The notes under the pieces are model-generated. The model saw nothing but the letters and a program-made list of their open reading frames with translations, did not search any database and was not told where the DNA came from. From SZUA-35 sp037969565 (GTDB lineage Bacteria > Actinomycetota > Acidimicrobiia > Acidimicrobiales > SZUA-35): 33,418 nt of DNA. The stretch lies in contig JBBKXQ010000044.1 in assembly GCA_037969565.1 (NCBI GenBank), positions 1-33,418 on the forward strand, written 5' to 3'. Positions 1-7,382 of this stretch are shown piece by piece (position 1 is the first letter of the stretch; each line of letters starts with the position of its first letter). Made by a program: the position numbers and the translations under genes.

Positions 1-1
1 G

Positions 2-142
2 ATCGAGATCTTGACTGGCCCCAACGCCGTTGCGAGCGATGGGGCGATCGTTTGGAAACGCCAGAACGTGTGGAACAACGACGGCGACATCGCGTTCCTC
101 ATCGACCCGGCCGGCCAAACCGCGGACTCGCAATCCTGTTAG
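2..142 (+). CDS. Lamin-tail domain protein, C-terminal fragment (cut by window edge)
   Basis: An open frame enters from the left edge and stops at TAG 140-142, giving the last 46 residues of a protein. The visible part contains V-W-N-N-D-G-D-I-A-F-L-I-D, which matches the last strands of the lamin-tail (LTD) fold, a small immunoglobulin-like domain common in secreted bacterial proteins and nucleases. The protein ends in Ser-Cys. The LTD domain is usually an accessory binding module at the end of an exported protein, so the missing part should carry the signal peptide and any enzyme domain. The secreted DUF4214/excalibur gene follows 149 bp downstream on the same strand. The domain call rests on a short stretch, so it is good but not certain. 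Confidence 0.7.
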   Translation: MEILTGPNAVASDGAIVWKRQNVWNNDGDIAFLIDPAGQTADSQSC

Positions 143-291
143 GCAGGCCCTGGTGATTTCGTTGGTCGACCCGGTCACCGCTCGGCTGGTCCACGTTGAA
201 GCCCGGAACGACTGCGTAGGCAACATCACCCCGCCGTTCAGTTGGACGGCTCGATTCCGACTGCTTACGTTGGGCTCCGGAGGTTGGGCAC

Positions 292-1014
292 GTGCGGCGG
301 AATATTGTGGTGGCGACGGTTGGGCTCCTATTTGCCTCGTTCCTGGTTCTCAACTCGGCGGAGGCGTCGGTGCCTGGGCTGCCCTTCACGGAGACCGGCT
401 GCGAGGGCTACAGCGACAGCGTGGCCAGGCTCTACACCGCAGGACTTGATCGCGACGCTGAACAGGTTGGGTTCGAATACTGGCTGGACCTCTACAAGGC
501 TGGCCGGCTGAACCTCCACAAGATGGCAATCCTGTTCACCGAGAGTGCGGAGTTCGATCTTCGCTACGGCTCGTTGGACAACACGGGCTTCGTCGGCCGG
601 CTGTACCAAAACGTCCTCCAACGGGACGGCGAACCCGACGGAGTCGATTACTGGGTGGGCCGATTGAACGGTGGCCTGGATCGGGGTTCCGTTCTTCTGA
701 TGTTCGCCGAGTCTCCCGAGAACATCTCGCGGTCGGGCACCTCACAACCCACCCTCGGTCCGTTCAACTCGGGCCTCCAGCACCCGTGGGGGTGCGGGGC
801 AGAACCCGAGGTACCCACCTCCACAACGACCACGACCACAACCACGACCGCTGCGAGTCCGCCACACGGAAACCGTGACATCCACAACTGCGGCGACTTC
901 TCAACACACGCAGCGGCTCAGCGCCACTTCGAGGCCCTCCGCGCCGCTGGCTACGGCGACCCTGACCGGCTCGACGCGGACAACGATGGCCTGGCCTGCG
1001 AAAGTCTCCCTTAG
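292..1014 (+). CDS. Secreted DUF4214 / excalibur calcium-binding protein
   Basis: The protein has 240 residues with a GTG start preceded by GGAGG about 10 nt upstream. Residues 1-25 form a signal peptide (MRRN, hydrophobic core, AEA cleavage region). Residues 40-150 hold two DUF4214-like repeats, each built around an R-L-Y ... D-R/G-x-x-x-x-G-x-x-Y-W pattern, a family found in extracellular and S-layer-associated proteins. A Thr-rich linker (about ten threonines from an ACN codon run) joins this to an excalibur domain at about 193-240, which ends D-A-D-N-D-G-L-A-C-E and has the paired cysteines and Asp ligands of that calcium-binding fold. The protein is probably exported and surface-bound. 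A similar C-terminal signature appears in the partial gene at the right end of the window. The exact role is unknown. Confidence 0.85.
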   Translation: MRRNIVVATVGLLFASFLVLNSAEASVPGLPFTETGCEGYSDSVARLYTAGLDRDAEQVGFEYWLDLYKAGRLNLHKMAILFTESAEFDLRYGSLDNTGFVGRLYQNVLQRDGEPDGVDYWVGRLNGGLDRGSVLLMFAESPENISRSGTSQPTLGPFNSGLQHPWGCGAEPEVPTSTTTTTTTTTAASPPHGNRDIHNCGDFSTHAAAQRHFEALRAAGYGDPDRLDADNDGLACESLP

Positions 1015-1034
1015 CCACCCAGGCTCGTTCCGAC

Positions 1035-2597
1035 TCAGCCGGTCGTTGCCGGGCTGACGGTGATGACCAACGGTTCGAGATTGTCGACTCCGTACACGAT
1101 CCACGGAGAACTGACGTAGTTCGAGAAGTCGTCGACGCAGGCGATGGAGTCGATGCCAATACACACGAGGCGGATGTTCGGGGTGTCGGTGCCTTGATGT
1201 CGTTGCACAACCTCGAGGGCTTCAGCCTTCGTGGGATCTGACCGAAAGGCCGTTCCCAGCAATTCGAGATCCTCGTTGCGCCCGACGAACACGATCGGCC
1301 AGACCTGCCAATAGTCCCCGATCACGAATTCGGCGTCCCACGCTTTCGCCGCCGCAACCGCCGGGCGGGCCGCCTCGACTGCCGGAAGCCGGTCGGAGCT
1401 CTGCAACGCAACCACCCCGACCCCGAGGAGGGCCACGAGCCCAGCGACGAAGGCGAAACGGATGGGTTGGACGAGCCGACCGGGGGCTCGGCCTTCGACG
1501 AAGTCGTATCCCATCGCGGCCAACTCGAGCATGGCACCCGTCGTGACGAATACGCAGGCGGCCACGGTCGGAAAGAAATAACGCGGCATGAACAGGTTCA
1601 GCTCGACCCAGAGATTTGCGCTGAACAGGAAGAGCCAGGCCAAACCGAACAACGGGGTGGCAACGTACGCGATCCGCAGACGCGGCGTCAGCTGCTTGCG
1701 GCGGAGCACGAGCACGAGCAGAGCCAATGCAATGATCGCCAGGACCCAGAGCGTGGTTACCGCCGTGCCCAAGTTCTCGAGAGTGGTCGGCAGACCATCG
1801 ACCGCCCGGCGCAAGGAGAAGTCGCTGTAGACCGACGATTGCGATGGGGCGTCGTAGAACGCACGGGACGCGGCCGACGAGGTCAGGAACGCAATGAGGG
1901 TGACACCGACCGTCGTCGCAAACCGCCGAACATGGCCGTCATTTCCCGGTCCCAGTAACCATGCGAACGGAGCGAACAGCACGGAGGAAGGAATCACGAG
2001 CGTGGCGGCGAGAACGAGGACAGCGCCCACGACCCGACCAAGCCGTCGGTGCCCCATCATCGAGCGCATACCGAGCAGCGTCAGGGCCACCGCAAATGCG
2101 TAATGTTGCTCGAAGACGAATCGGAAGTTGGCCCACCCGGTGAGAAAATACATCGTGACGAAACCGGAGGCGACCACCACGAGCGCCTCGATCGTCGCCG
2201 GCGTTCGTCGAGCCCAGTTCGAGGTGTGAAAGCGGACGAACATCCACGTGAGCGCGAAGAACGAGGTGCCGACGATCGCCATCTGAACGTAGAAGTTGGC
2301 GAGCTCGTCTCGAACAGGCCAGGCCAGCGCCGGGACGACGTTGGCCAGCCTGTCCTGCCCCCAGTAGAAGAACGTGAGCCGTTGCGTCGACACGAGCGAG
2401 TACAGCAACGAATCGGCCCTTGCGTGAATCAAGAACCGGCTCATGGCGATAGCGGTCAACGCCAGCACGGCGATCGCCGACAGAACGTCGGCGGGCCGGA
2501 TCCGAGCCCACGCCGGCGTCGCTCTGTCCGACAAGATCAAGCGACGGGCATCGGCACCGACATCGTTCCCATCATCCATCGACAAACCTTCTGCCAT
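1035..2597 (-). CDS. Polytopic membrane protein of unknown function
   Basis: The protein has 520 residues. The ATG at 2597 is preceded by GGGGAGC at good spacing; a second ATG lies six codons inside. After a hydrophilic N-terminus of about 35 residues there are roughly nine to eleven hydrophobic segments, several ending in Arg-rich cytoplasmic loops, and a soluble C-terminal region of about 110 residues with a Cys pair (V-C-I-G-I-D-S-I-A-C). The layout (multi-spanning core with a short acidic or aromatic first loop and an extracytoplasmic tail) recalls integral membrane glycosyltransferases of the GT-C kind, but I cannot point to a catalytic Asp motif, so I do not assign that function. The gene runs convergently with the secreted gene upstream; the stop codons are only about 20 bp apart. 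Confidence 0.8.
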   Translation of the reverse strand: MAEGLSMDDGNDVGADARRLILSDRATPAWARIRPADVLSAIAVLALTAIAMSRFLIHARADSLLYSLVSTQRLTFFYWGQDRLANVVPALAWPVRDELANFYVQMAIVGTSFFALTWMFVRFHTSNWARRTPATIEALVVVASGFVTMYFLTGWANFRFVFEQHYAFAVALTLLGMRSMMGHRRLGRVVGAVLVLAATLVIPSSVLFAPFAWLLGPGNDGHVRRFATTVGVTLIAFLTSSAASRAFYDAPSQSSVYSDFSLRRAVDGLPTTLENLGTAVTTLWVLAIIALALLVLVLRRKQLTPRLRIAYVATPLFGLAWLFLFSANLWVELNLFMPRYFFPTVAACVFVTTGAMLELAAMGYDFVEGRAPGRLVQPIRFAFVAGLVALLGVGVVALQSSDRLPAVEAARPAVAAAKAWDAEFVIGDYWQVWPIVFVGRNEDLELLGTAFRSDPTKAEALEVVQRHQGTDTPNIRLVCIGIDSIACVDDFSNYVSSPWIVYGVDNLEPLVITVSPATTG

Positions 2598-2653
2598 CTG
2601 CTCCCCAAAACACCTGTTCCCCCACCCACCGACTCACGACCAGAGGAAGCGAC

Positions 2654-2679
2654 GAAGCCCGCACCGAAGTGCGGGCTTC
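2654..2679. terminator. Perfect 11-bp hairpin between two minus-strand genes
   Basis: GAAGCCCGCAC and GTGCGGGCTTC form an 11-bp perfect stem around a CGAA tetraloop. It lies 28 bp past the stop of the gene ending at 2708 and about 55 bp before the start of the membrane protein at 2597. There is no T-run on either side, so it is either a U-less terminator, as is common in high-GC actinobacteria, or a leader structure for the downstream gene. Confidence 0.65.
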
Positions 2680-2707
2680 AAATCAAAATGAGTGCAACCG
2701 GAATCGC

Positions 2708-3037
2708 TCAGTCCATTGGAAGTCGAGCAAAGATCTCGACCTTCGCGTCCTCGAATTCGTCGTGATCGATCTCACCGGACTCGAGTTTGTTGTGAACAAC
2801 CTCGATCAGAGCCAAGAGCTCCGGAGCGGTGAGTTCGGACTTGCCTTGAAGAAGCTTGGCCACGAGGCTCGCCCCTTCTTCGACTTCGACCACTTCGTTC
2901 TCGGCCTCCATCACACTGACGTCGGTTGGCGTGCCGTCTGGTTCCTTGCCCTGACGTGACGCTTGCTTTTCGGCTTTCTTGGCTGCTTTGGCGCGGTCTC
3001 GCTGCAGCTTGGCGAAACTGGATCGTTGTTTGCCCAT
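2708..3037 (-). CDS. Small charged protein, hypothetical
   Basis: The protein has 109 residues. The ATG at 3037 has an excellent Shine-Dalgarno (AAAGGAGC, 3 nt before ATG). The N-terminal 30 residues are strongly basic (MGKQRSSFAKLQRDRAKAAKKAEK), a predicted charged helix. The middle is acidic and the last 45 residues form a predicted helical domain with L-E-S-G-E-I-D-H-D-E-F, which resembles the short helical SHOCT-type module in outline. It could be a nucleic-acid-associated or adaptor protein, but no function can be read from it. It is a single-gene unit: a long regulatory gap with a CRP-type palindrome lies upstream and a hairpin downstream. Confidence 0.75.
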   Translation of the reverse strand: MGKQRSSFAKLQRDRAKAAKKAEKQASRQGKEPDGTPTDVSVMEAENEVVEVEEGASLVAKLLQGKSELTAPELLALIEVVHNKLESGEIDHDEFEDAKVEIFARLPMD

Positions 3038-3154
3038 GATGCTCCTTTCGGCGGCGGCCGCAAAAACCCTCAGCAGCCGACGCTCTCGACTTTCGTCGGG
3101 GCCTTCGACTTAGCCAGCTAGGGAAGTACTCCGGAAGGGAGCAACGGCGGCCAC

Positions 3155-3174
3155 TTCGTGAATTGATTCACGAA
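3155..3174. promoter_or_regulatory. CRP/FNR-type palindromic operator candidate
   Basis: TTCGTGAAT and ATTCACGAA are perfect 9-bp arms around a 2-bp spacer. Inside it sits GTGA-N6-TCAC, which is the core spacing of CRP/FNR-family sites. It lies about 118 bp upstream of the ATG at 3037, in the only long intergenic gap (about 270 bp) of this block, so the small charged protein is the likely target. No CRP gene is visible in the window. The rest of this gap shows nothing else that I can name. Confidence 0.55.
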
Positions 3175-3284
3175 TTCGAACCTTCTGAAGACTAGGCGAA
3201 GATCCTGTGATCCCCTCAGCACTGACCGTGACATCGCACCGATTTCCGCCTGGTTGACACGCCACGAGGGAGAGACCAGAGACA

Positions 3285-3311
3285 GATCAGCAAGGGATCA
3301 GCGAGAGATCA
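3285..3311. repeat. Three GATCA motifs phased by 11 bp
   Basis: GATCA occurs at 3285-3289, 3296-3300 and 3307-3311, each 11 bp apart and embedded in similar purine-rich sequence. The last copy overlaps the stop of the phosphatase gene. It may be a degenerate short tandem repeat; the helical phasing could also be a protein-binding array, but that is a guess. Confidence 0.4.
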
Positions 3312-3947
3312 CGGAGAACCGAGGTGATCCGTGGCATTGAAAAGGTGAAGCGACGGACCACGGTTGGTCACGGCGATGCGGGTGATCGAGGCTTGAGCCA
3401 CGTGGGTTCGCCACGAGATCGATGACGTGGTCCCGAGGGCCCACGCCACGGCTGCCTTGATCGGCGAGACGTGAGTGAAGAGAACAATGTCGTCGACCCC
3501 ATCGTCGTCCACCCCATCGTCGTCCGCCCCATCCTCTGTCAGTCGAGCGTTGTCGAGCGCATTTGAGGACACTTCATCGAGAAATGATCCGAGACGGACA
3601 TCGAGCTCGAGGAACGTTTCGCCTCCCGGCGGGCGAAAGTCGGGGTCACTCCGCCATCTGGTCCAGGTCTCGGCCGGAATGTCGTTCACCGGCCGAAGGT
3701 CGAACTCGCCGTAGTCGAGTTCGAGTAGTCGGTCATCGCTGGTGACGCGACCCGAGTAGGCCGCAGCGGTGGCCGCCGACCTACGGAGTGGCGATGTGTA
3801 GGCGACGGCGTCGGGAGGCAGGACTCGGGCAATCTGACGGGCCTGCTCCAAGCCGACGTCGTCGAGTTCGGGATCAGCTCGACCGAGCAGAAGACCGGAC
3901 GCATTCGCCGTCGTCCGCCCATGACGCACCACCCAGATCATGACCAT
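3309..3947 (-). CDS. Histidine phosphatase family protein (phosphoglycerate mutase-like)
   Basis: The protein has 212 residues. The N-terminus V-V-R-H-G-R-T carries the RHG signature whose His (residue 9) is the phospho-acceptor. L-G-R-A-D-P-E-L follows, then Y-G-E-F-D with the usual acid residue, and L-F-T-H-V-S with the second catalytic His near residue 160. These enzymes remove phosphate from small metabolites or phosphoproteins; the substrate is not readable here. The start could be the ATG at 3947 or the one two codons inside. An acidic insertion (about residues 139-153, D-D-D-G-V repeats) encoded by a 15-bp tandem repeat precedes the second His motif and is unusual for the family. The gene lies just after the YdjM-like membrane protein on the same strand, with a 25-bp gap, so the two are probably co-transcribed. 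Confidence 0.88.
   Translation of the reverse strand: MVMIWVVRHGRTTANASGLLLGRADPELDDVGLEQARQIARVLPPDAVAYTSPLRRSAATAAAYSGRVTSDDRLLELDYGEFDLRPVNDIPAETWTRWRSDPDFRPPGGETFLELDVRLGSFLDEVSSNALDNARLTEDGADDDGVDDDGVDDIVLFTHVSPIKAAVAWALGTTSSISWRTHVAQASITRIAVTNRGPSLHLFNATDHLGSP
3489..3530. repeat. In-frame 15-bp tandem repeat inside the phosphatase gene
   Basis: Two near-identical copies of ATCGTCGTCCACCCC (one substitution) follow a partial copy. On the minus strand they encode D-D-D-G-V units. Because the unit is a multiple of three, copy number can change without a frameshift, which makes the acidic loop length-variable. Confidence 0.7.
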
Positions 3948-3972
3948 CCGAGCGCTCCAGCATCGATCCCCA

Positions 3973-4458
3973 TCAGGTCAGAACCTCTCGGCTGAGTTGC
4001 CCGGTCGTCCGGAAACGGGCCAAGTTCTCCGGATCGGCCAGTTCGTAACGCCGCCATCCCCACACGGCGGCGGCGAGTCCCATGAGCTCCATGAGCACCG
4101 TCACAGCCAGCGGTCGATCGAACTCAGGCAATGTGCCCGATCCGAACTCGGCACCGAACGCCGGCCACCAGAAGAGTTCTTTGTTGGTCCAGGATCCGTC
4201 CAGAACGAGGTGAACCATCATGCCGATGGGCACACCCAGGATCCGTCGACGAAGTAGACGGCGACCCTGCGTACCGACCATGACCAACGTCAGCAGGCCG
4301 ACGGAGCCAACGAGAGTGTGGAGCACGTTCGGACCACCGAGGAGGAGCTCGCCGAGCGGAAGCACCGCGCCGACCATCACGAGTCGGTAGTCGATCATCG
4401 GACTTCGGAACACCTCGGCGACGAGAATCGGCGTCAACGCCAAGAACCAGATGAGCAT
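3973..4458 (-). CDS. Integral membrane protein, YdjM/LexA-regulated hydrolase-like
   Basis: The protein has 161 residues with four or so membrane segments. The N-terminus begins directly with a hydrophobic helix. H47 (N-V-L-H-T) and the later G-x-x-x-H83-L-V-L-D87-G motif match the His/Asp pattern of the YdjM-like membrane-bound metal-dependent hydrolase family (PF04307), whose activity is poorly characterised. The motif W-T-N-K-E-L-F-W-W-P between the helices is also typical of this group. The start is at 4458, 10 bp after the stop of the zinc-ribbon gene, so this gene appears to be part of the PBP/CdsZ transcription unit. The family call is from motif memory; the enzymatic role is inferred. 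Confidence 0.7.
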   Translation of the reverse strand: MLIWFLALTPILVAEVFRSPMIDYRLVMVGAVLPLGELLLGGPNVLHTLVGSVGLLTLVMVGTQGRRLLRRRILGVPIGMMVHLVLDGSWTNKELFWWPAFGAEFGSGTLPEFDRPLAVTVLMELMGLAAAVWGWRRYELADPENLARFRTTGQLSREVLT

Positions 4459-4468
4459 CAGGACGCAG

Positions 4469-5188
4469 TCAGCGAATGAGAAGGCGGCCGCATTGGTCGC
4501 ATGTCACCACAGCATCGTCGGGAAGCTTTCGGATCTTGTCGATCGCCATCGCCGAGAGCGCCATGTGGCACCCATCGCAGGACGAACCGACCAGCCGGGC
4601 CACTGCGACGCCACCGAAGTCGATCCGGAGCGAGTCGTAGTGGGAGAGCAATTCGCCCGGAACCTGCTCGGCCGCTTCCGCTCGCTGGGTCTCGGTTGCC
4701 TCGATCTCGACCTCGACCTCGGCCAGAGCAACCGCCAGCGCCTTCTCGTGTTCCTCACCGGCCGACTGGAGACTCTCCAGCGTGTCGGTCACTGGCGCCA
4801 ATTCGGCTTCGACAACCTCCACCAACTCCATGACCTCGAGTTCCTCGTCCTCGATTCCCTGCTTCCGTTTCAGGAGCATGGCTGCCTCGTCCTGGAGTGC
4901 CAGGAGATCCTTGGTGGCCGTGACGGAGCCGTTGTAGAGCTTCGCGTCGATCTTTGCCCGCTTGTCGTCGAGGCTGGCAACCTCGTCGTCGAGCTTCTTT
5001 TGTTGCCGGTCGAGTTCGTGCTTCCGGCCGCTGATTTCGTCGATCACACTCTGCAGTTCGGCCTGATTCGCCTCGCCGTCGGCGATCTGGGACCGGATCG
5101 GATGGTGCGAGTGCTTGTGACGCAGTTGATCCAGGGTGGTGTCGTAACCCTGGAGTACGAGAAGTTGGTCGTAGGGGCTCGTTGCCAT
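4469..5188 (-). CDS. CdsZ-type coiled-coil zinc-ribbon protein
   Basis: The protein has 239 residues. Residues 1-190 are almost entirely charged helix with heptad character (L-x-x-x-I-D-E-I, K-L-D-D-E-V, R-K-Q-G-I-E-D-E-E-L), a long antiparallel coiled coil. The C-terminus holds a C4 zinc ribbon: C204-x2-C207 (S-C-D-G-C-H-M) and C230-x2-C233 (C-D-Q-C-G-R). This order defines the CdsZ / C4-type zinc-ribbon family, widespread in bacteria and proposed to bind nucleic acid or protein partners. Its ATG shares its A with the TGA of the PBP gene (TGATG), so translation is probably coupled. Actinobacterial members usually sit by RNase H-like or NIF3 genes; the PBP partner here is worth noting. Confidence 0.88.
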   Translation of the reverse strand: MATSPYDQLLVLQGYDTTLDQLRHKHSHHPIRSQIADGEANQAELQSVIDEISGRKHELDRQQKKLDDEVASLDDKRAKIDAKLYNGSVTATKDLLALQDEAAMLLKRKQGIEDEELEVMELVEVVEAELAPVTDTLESLQSAGEEHEKALAVALAEVEVEIEATETQRAEAAEQVPGELLSHYDSLRIDFGGVAVARLVGSSCDGCHMALSAMAIDKIRKLPDDAVVTCDQCGRLLIR

Positions 5189-7344
5189 CAGTTGGCTGGC
5201 ACCGGAGCGGGCGCCGGCACAGGCGCTGGCGCCGCAGTGACGGGTGGCGGTTCGACGGGCACGCCACCTTCACCCTCGACCTCAGGTGGAGGTTCAGTGG
5301 TTGTGGTGAGAATCACGTAGCAATCCTTCTTCCCGTCGCCATCGGAATCAACGAGCGCTGTCCCCGAGCTCTCGCCACCGAATTCGGAGCCATTGCAGTA
5401 GTCGATTTCGCCCTCGACCTTGAGGTAGCGACCTCCCCCGTAACTGTCGGGGTCGGGGAAATCGACCGGCGCGAGATTGGCGTGATAGTCGTTGTTGAAC
5501 TGGCCCCAAACCGCAGCGGGCACCGTTCCACCTTGGATTCGGCCCCACCCGGCAACACCCCGCATGGGGATCTTCTCGTCGGGATGCCCCATCCACACCG
5601 CCGTGGTGAGGTAGTCGGTGAAACCGACGAACCAAGCATCTTCCTCGTTCTGAGCGGTGCCGGTTTTGCCGCCGGCTACGTGGCCGTTCGACAACTGAGC
5701 CCGTCGCCCGGTGCCCGACTTCACGTTGGACTCCAGGGTTTGGGTGATCATCCGAGCCGACTGTGTGGTGATCGCTCGACGACCGTCGGGCCGATGCTCA
5801 TAGATGACATTGCCGTCACGATCCTCGATTCGCTGGATGTACCACGGCTCGTTGTAGATGCCGTCGTTCATCATGGCCGCATATGCACCGGCCTGCTCGA
5901 TGGGTCGAACTTCCTTCGACCCGAGCGGCAGCGAAAGCACGGGGTCGAGCGGAGTGGTGATTCCCAGCCGCTGGGCTACCTCGACAACCTTGTCGTTGCC
6001 GACAACCTGGCCGAGGCGCACGAAGGAGCAGTTGTTGGAGGCCCGAGTGGCCGCCGCAATGGAAACACGGCGACCGCTGCCGCCTTTGACCTCGTATGGG
6101 TCGGGGACTCCACCCGGATTCTCGAATTCGCAGGGTGAATCTCCCCGAACGGTGTCGCTCGGGGTGTAACCGGCCTCGAACAGCGCAGCCAAGACGTAGG
6201 TTTTCATCGACGATCCTGGCTGCCGCAAGCCGTCCACGGCGAGGTTGAACTGTTCGCGGGTGAACTCGGTACCACCCACCATCGCCCTCACCGCACCGGT
6301 GTGCGACTCGACCGCGGCAAGTGCGATCGTGAAACCTCGGGGATCATCAGGCAGGAGATCGTCCCGAGCCTTGAGCGCCATCGCTTGAGCTGCCGGATCG
6401 AAACTGGTGTAGACCTTCAACCCTCCGCCGTAGATCGAAGCGAGCCGCTCGGAAGCGGTGGTGCCGATCAGGATGGCCGGGTTCGACTGCAACTCCTTGA
6501 GCGCTTCCCGTTCGAAGTAGTCGGAGGGTTTGATCGAAAGCGGATTCTGGCGGACCTCGGGCAACTGCGATTTGTTGATGGCGTCACCCTCGGAACGGGT
6601 GATGAGGGCGAGTTCGACGAGCCGCTCGACGACGGTTTCGCGACGGCTGCGAGCGGCGACGGCGTCGGTGACCGGATTCGTACTGTTCGGGCTGCGAACG
6701 AGGCCAGCGAGGAGAGCAGCGTGTTCCCAACCGAGCTGGCTGAGGTCGGTGATGCCCCAATAGACCTCGGCCGCTCCCTGCACGCCATAGGCCGTCTGCC
6801 CGAAATAGACCGTGTTGAGGTAGCGCTCGAGGATCTCGTCCTTGGTGAACTGATCTTCGAGGCGCAGCGCGTAGAACGCTTCGGTTTTCTTGCGATCGAA
6901 ACTCTGTTCTGACGTGAGGAGCGAGTTCTTCACGAGCTGCTGGGTGATCGTCGAACCTCCCTGCTCGATTCCGCCGGCGCTGATGTTTTGCGCCAAGGCT
7001 CGGAACACCGCCCGATAATTCACTCCATCGTGTTCATAGAAGTCGGTGTCTTCCATGGCCAAGATCGCCGAGATGACCTCTTGGGGGATCTCGTCGAGCG
7101 TCACCGACTGGCGGTTCACGTTGTCGGCCAGCAGGGTCATGAAGCTTCCGTCGGCCGCGTACATCGACGACCGTTGGGTGAGTTCGTCGAGCTGGAGCTC
7201 GGCTGCGGTGCTCTCGGTGGAGTGGATCACTTCTCCGAATTGCGGGAGTACAGCGAGTGCGGCCGACGCAAAAACCGCGGCAACGGCGATGAGCACGATC
7301 CCCAGAGAGGTGATTCTTTGAACAACCCGAAGCAGATACAACAC
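5188..7344 (-). CDS. Class A penicillin-binding protein (transglycosylase/transpeptidase)
   Basis: The protein has 718 residues with a GTG start. Residues 12-35 are a single membrane anchor. The GT51 glycosyltransferase domain (about 60-245) has the catalytic Glu98 in A-M-E-D-T-D-F-Y-E-H-D-G and the Q-G-G-S-T-I-T-Q-Q-L motif at 128-137. The transpeptidase domain (about 320-600) shows S-S-M-K near 379 (active-site Ser and Lys), S-N-N near 435 and K-T-G-T near 558, all three PBP motifs intact. It polymerises and cross-links peptidoglycan on the outer face of the membrane. A Pro/Glu-rich then Pro/Ala tail (last 45 residues, V-P-A-P-A-P repeats) follows an E-F-bearing acidic segment D-S-D-G-D-G-K-K-D. 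The gene heads the unit containing CdsZ and follows an unknown gene by 38 bp. Confidence 0.96.
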   Translation of the reverse strand: MLYLLRVVQRITSLGIVLIAVAAVFASAALAVLPQFGEVIHSTESTAAELQLDELTQRSSMYAADGSFMTLLADNVNRQSVTLDEIPQEVISAILAMEDTDFYEHDGVNYRAVFRALAQNISAGGIEQGGSTITQQLVKNSLLTSEQSFDRKKTEAFYALRLEDQFTKDEILERYLNTVYFGQTAYGVQGAAEVYWGITDLSQLGWEHAALLAGLVRSPNSTNPVTDAVAARSRRETVVERLVELALITRSEGDAINKSQLPEVRQNPLSIKPSDYFEREALKELQSNPAILIGTTASERLASIYGGGLKVYTSFDPAAQAMALKARDDLLPDDPRGFTIALAAVESHTGAVRAMVGGTEFTREQFNLAVDGLRQPGSSMKTYVLAALFEAGYTPSDTVRGDSPCEFENPGGVPDPYEVKGGSGRRVSIAAATRASNNCSFVRLGQVVGNDKVVEVAQRLGITTPLDPVLSLPLGSKEVRPIEQAGAYAAMMNDGIYNEPWYIQRIEDRDGNVIYEHRPDGRRAITTQSARMITQTLESNVKSGTGRRAQLSNGHVAGGKTGTAQNEEDAWFVGFTDYLTTAVWMGHPDEKIPMRGVAGWGRIQGGTVPAAVWGQFNNDYHANLAPVDFPDPDSYGGGRYLKVEGEIDYCNGSEFGGESSGTALVDSDGDGKKDCYVILTTTTEPPPEVEGEGGVPVEPPPVTAAPAPVPAPAPVPAN

Positions 7345-7382
7345 GGTTGCAGAGCGTACTCAGAGCACGCCGAGTCGAGGTG

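Noticed and set aside
4451..6138. Plus-strand frames opposite CdsZ and the PBP
   Set aside because: Antisense shadows in high-GC DNA; the minus-strand genes have intact motifs.
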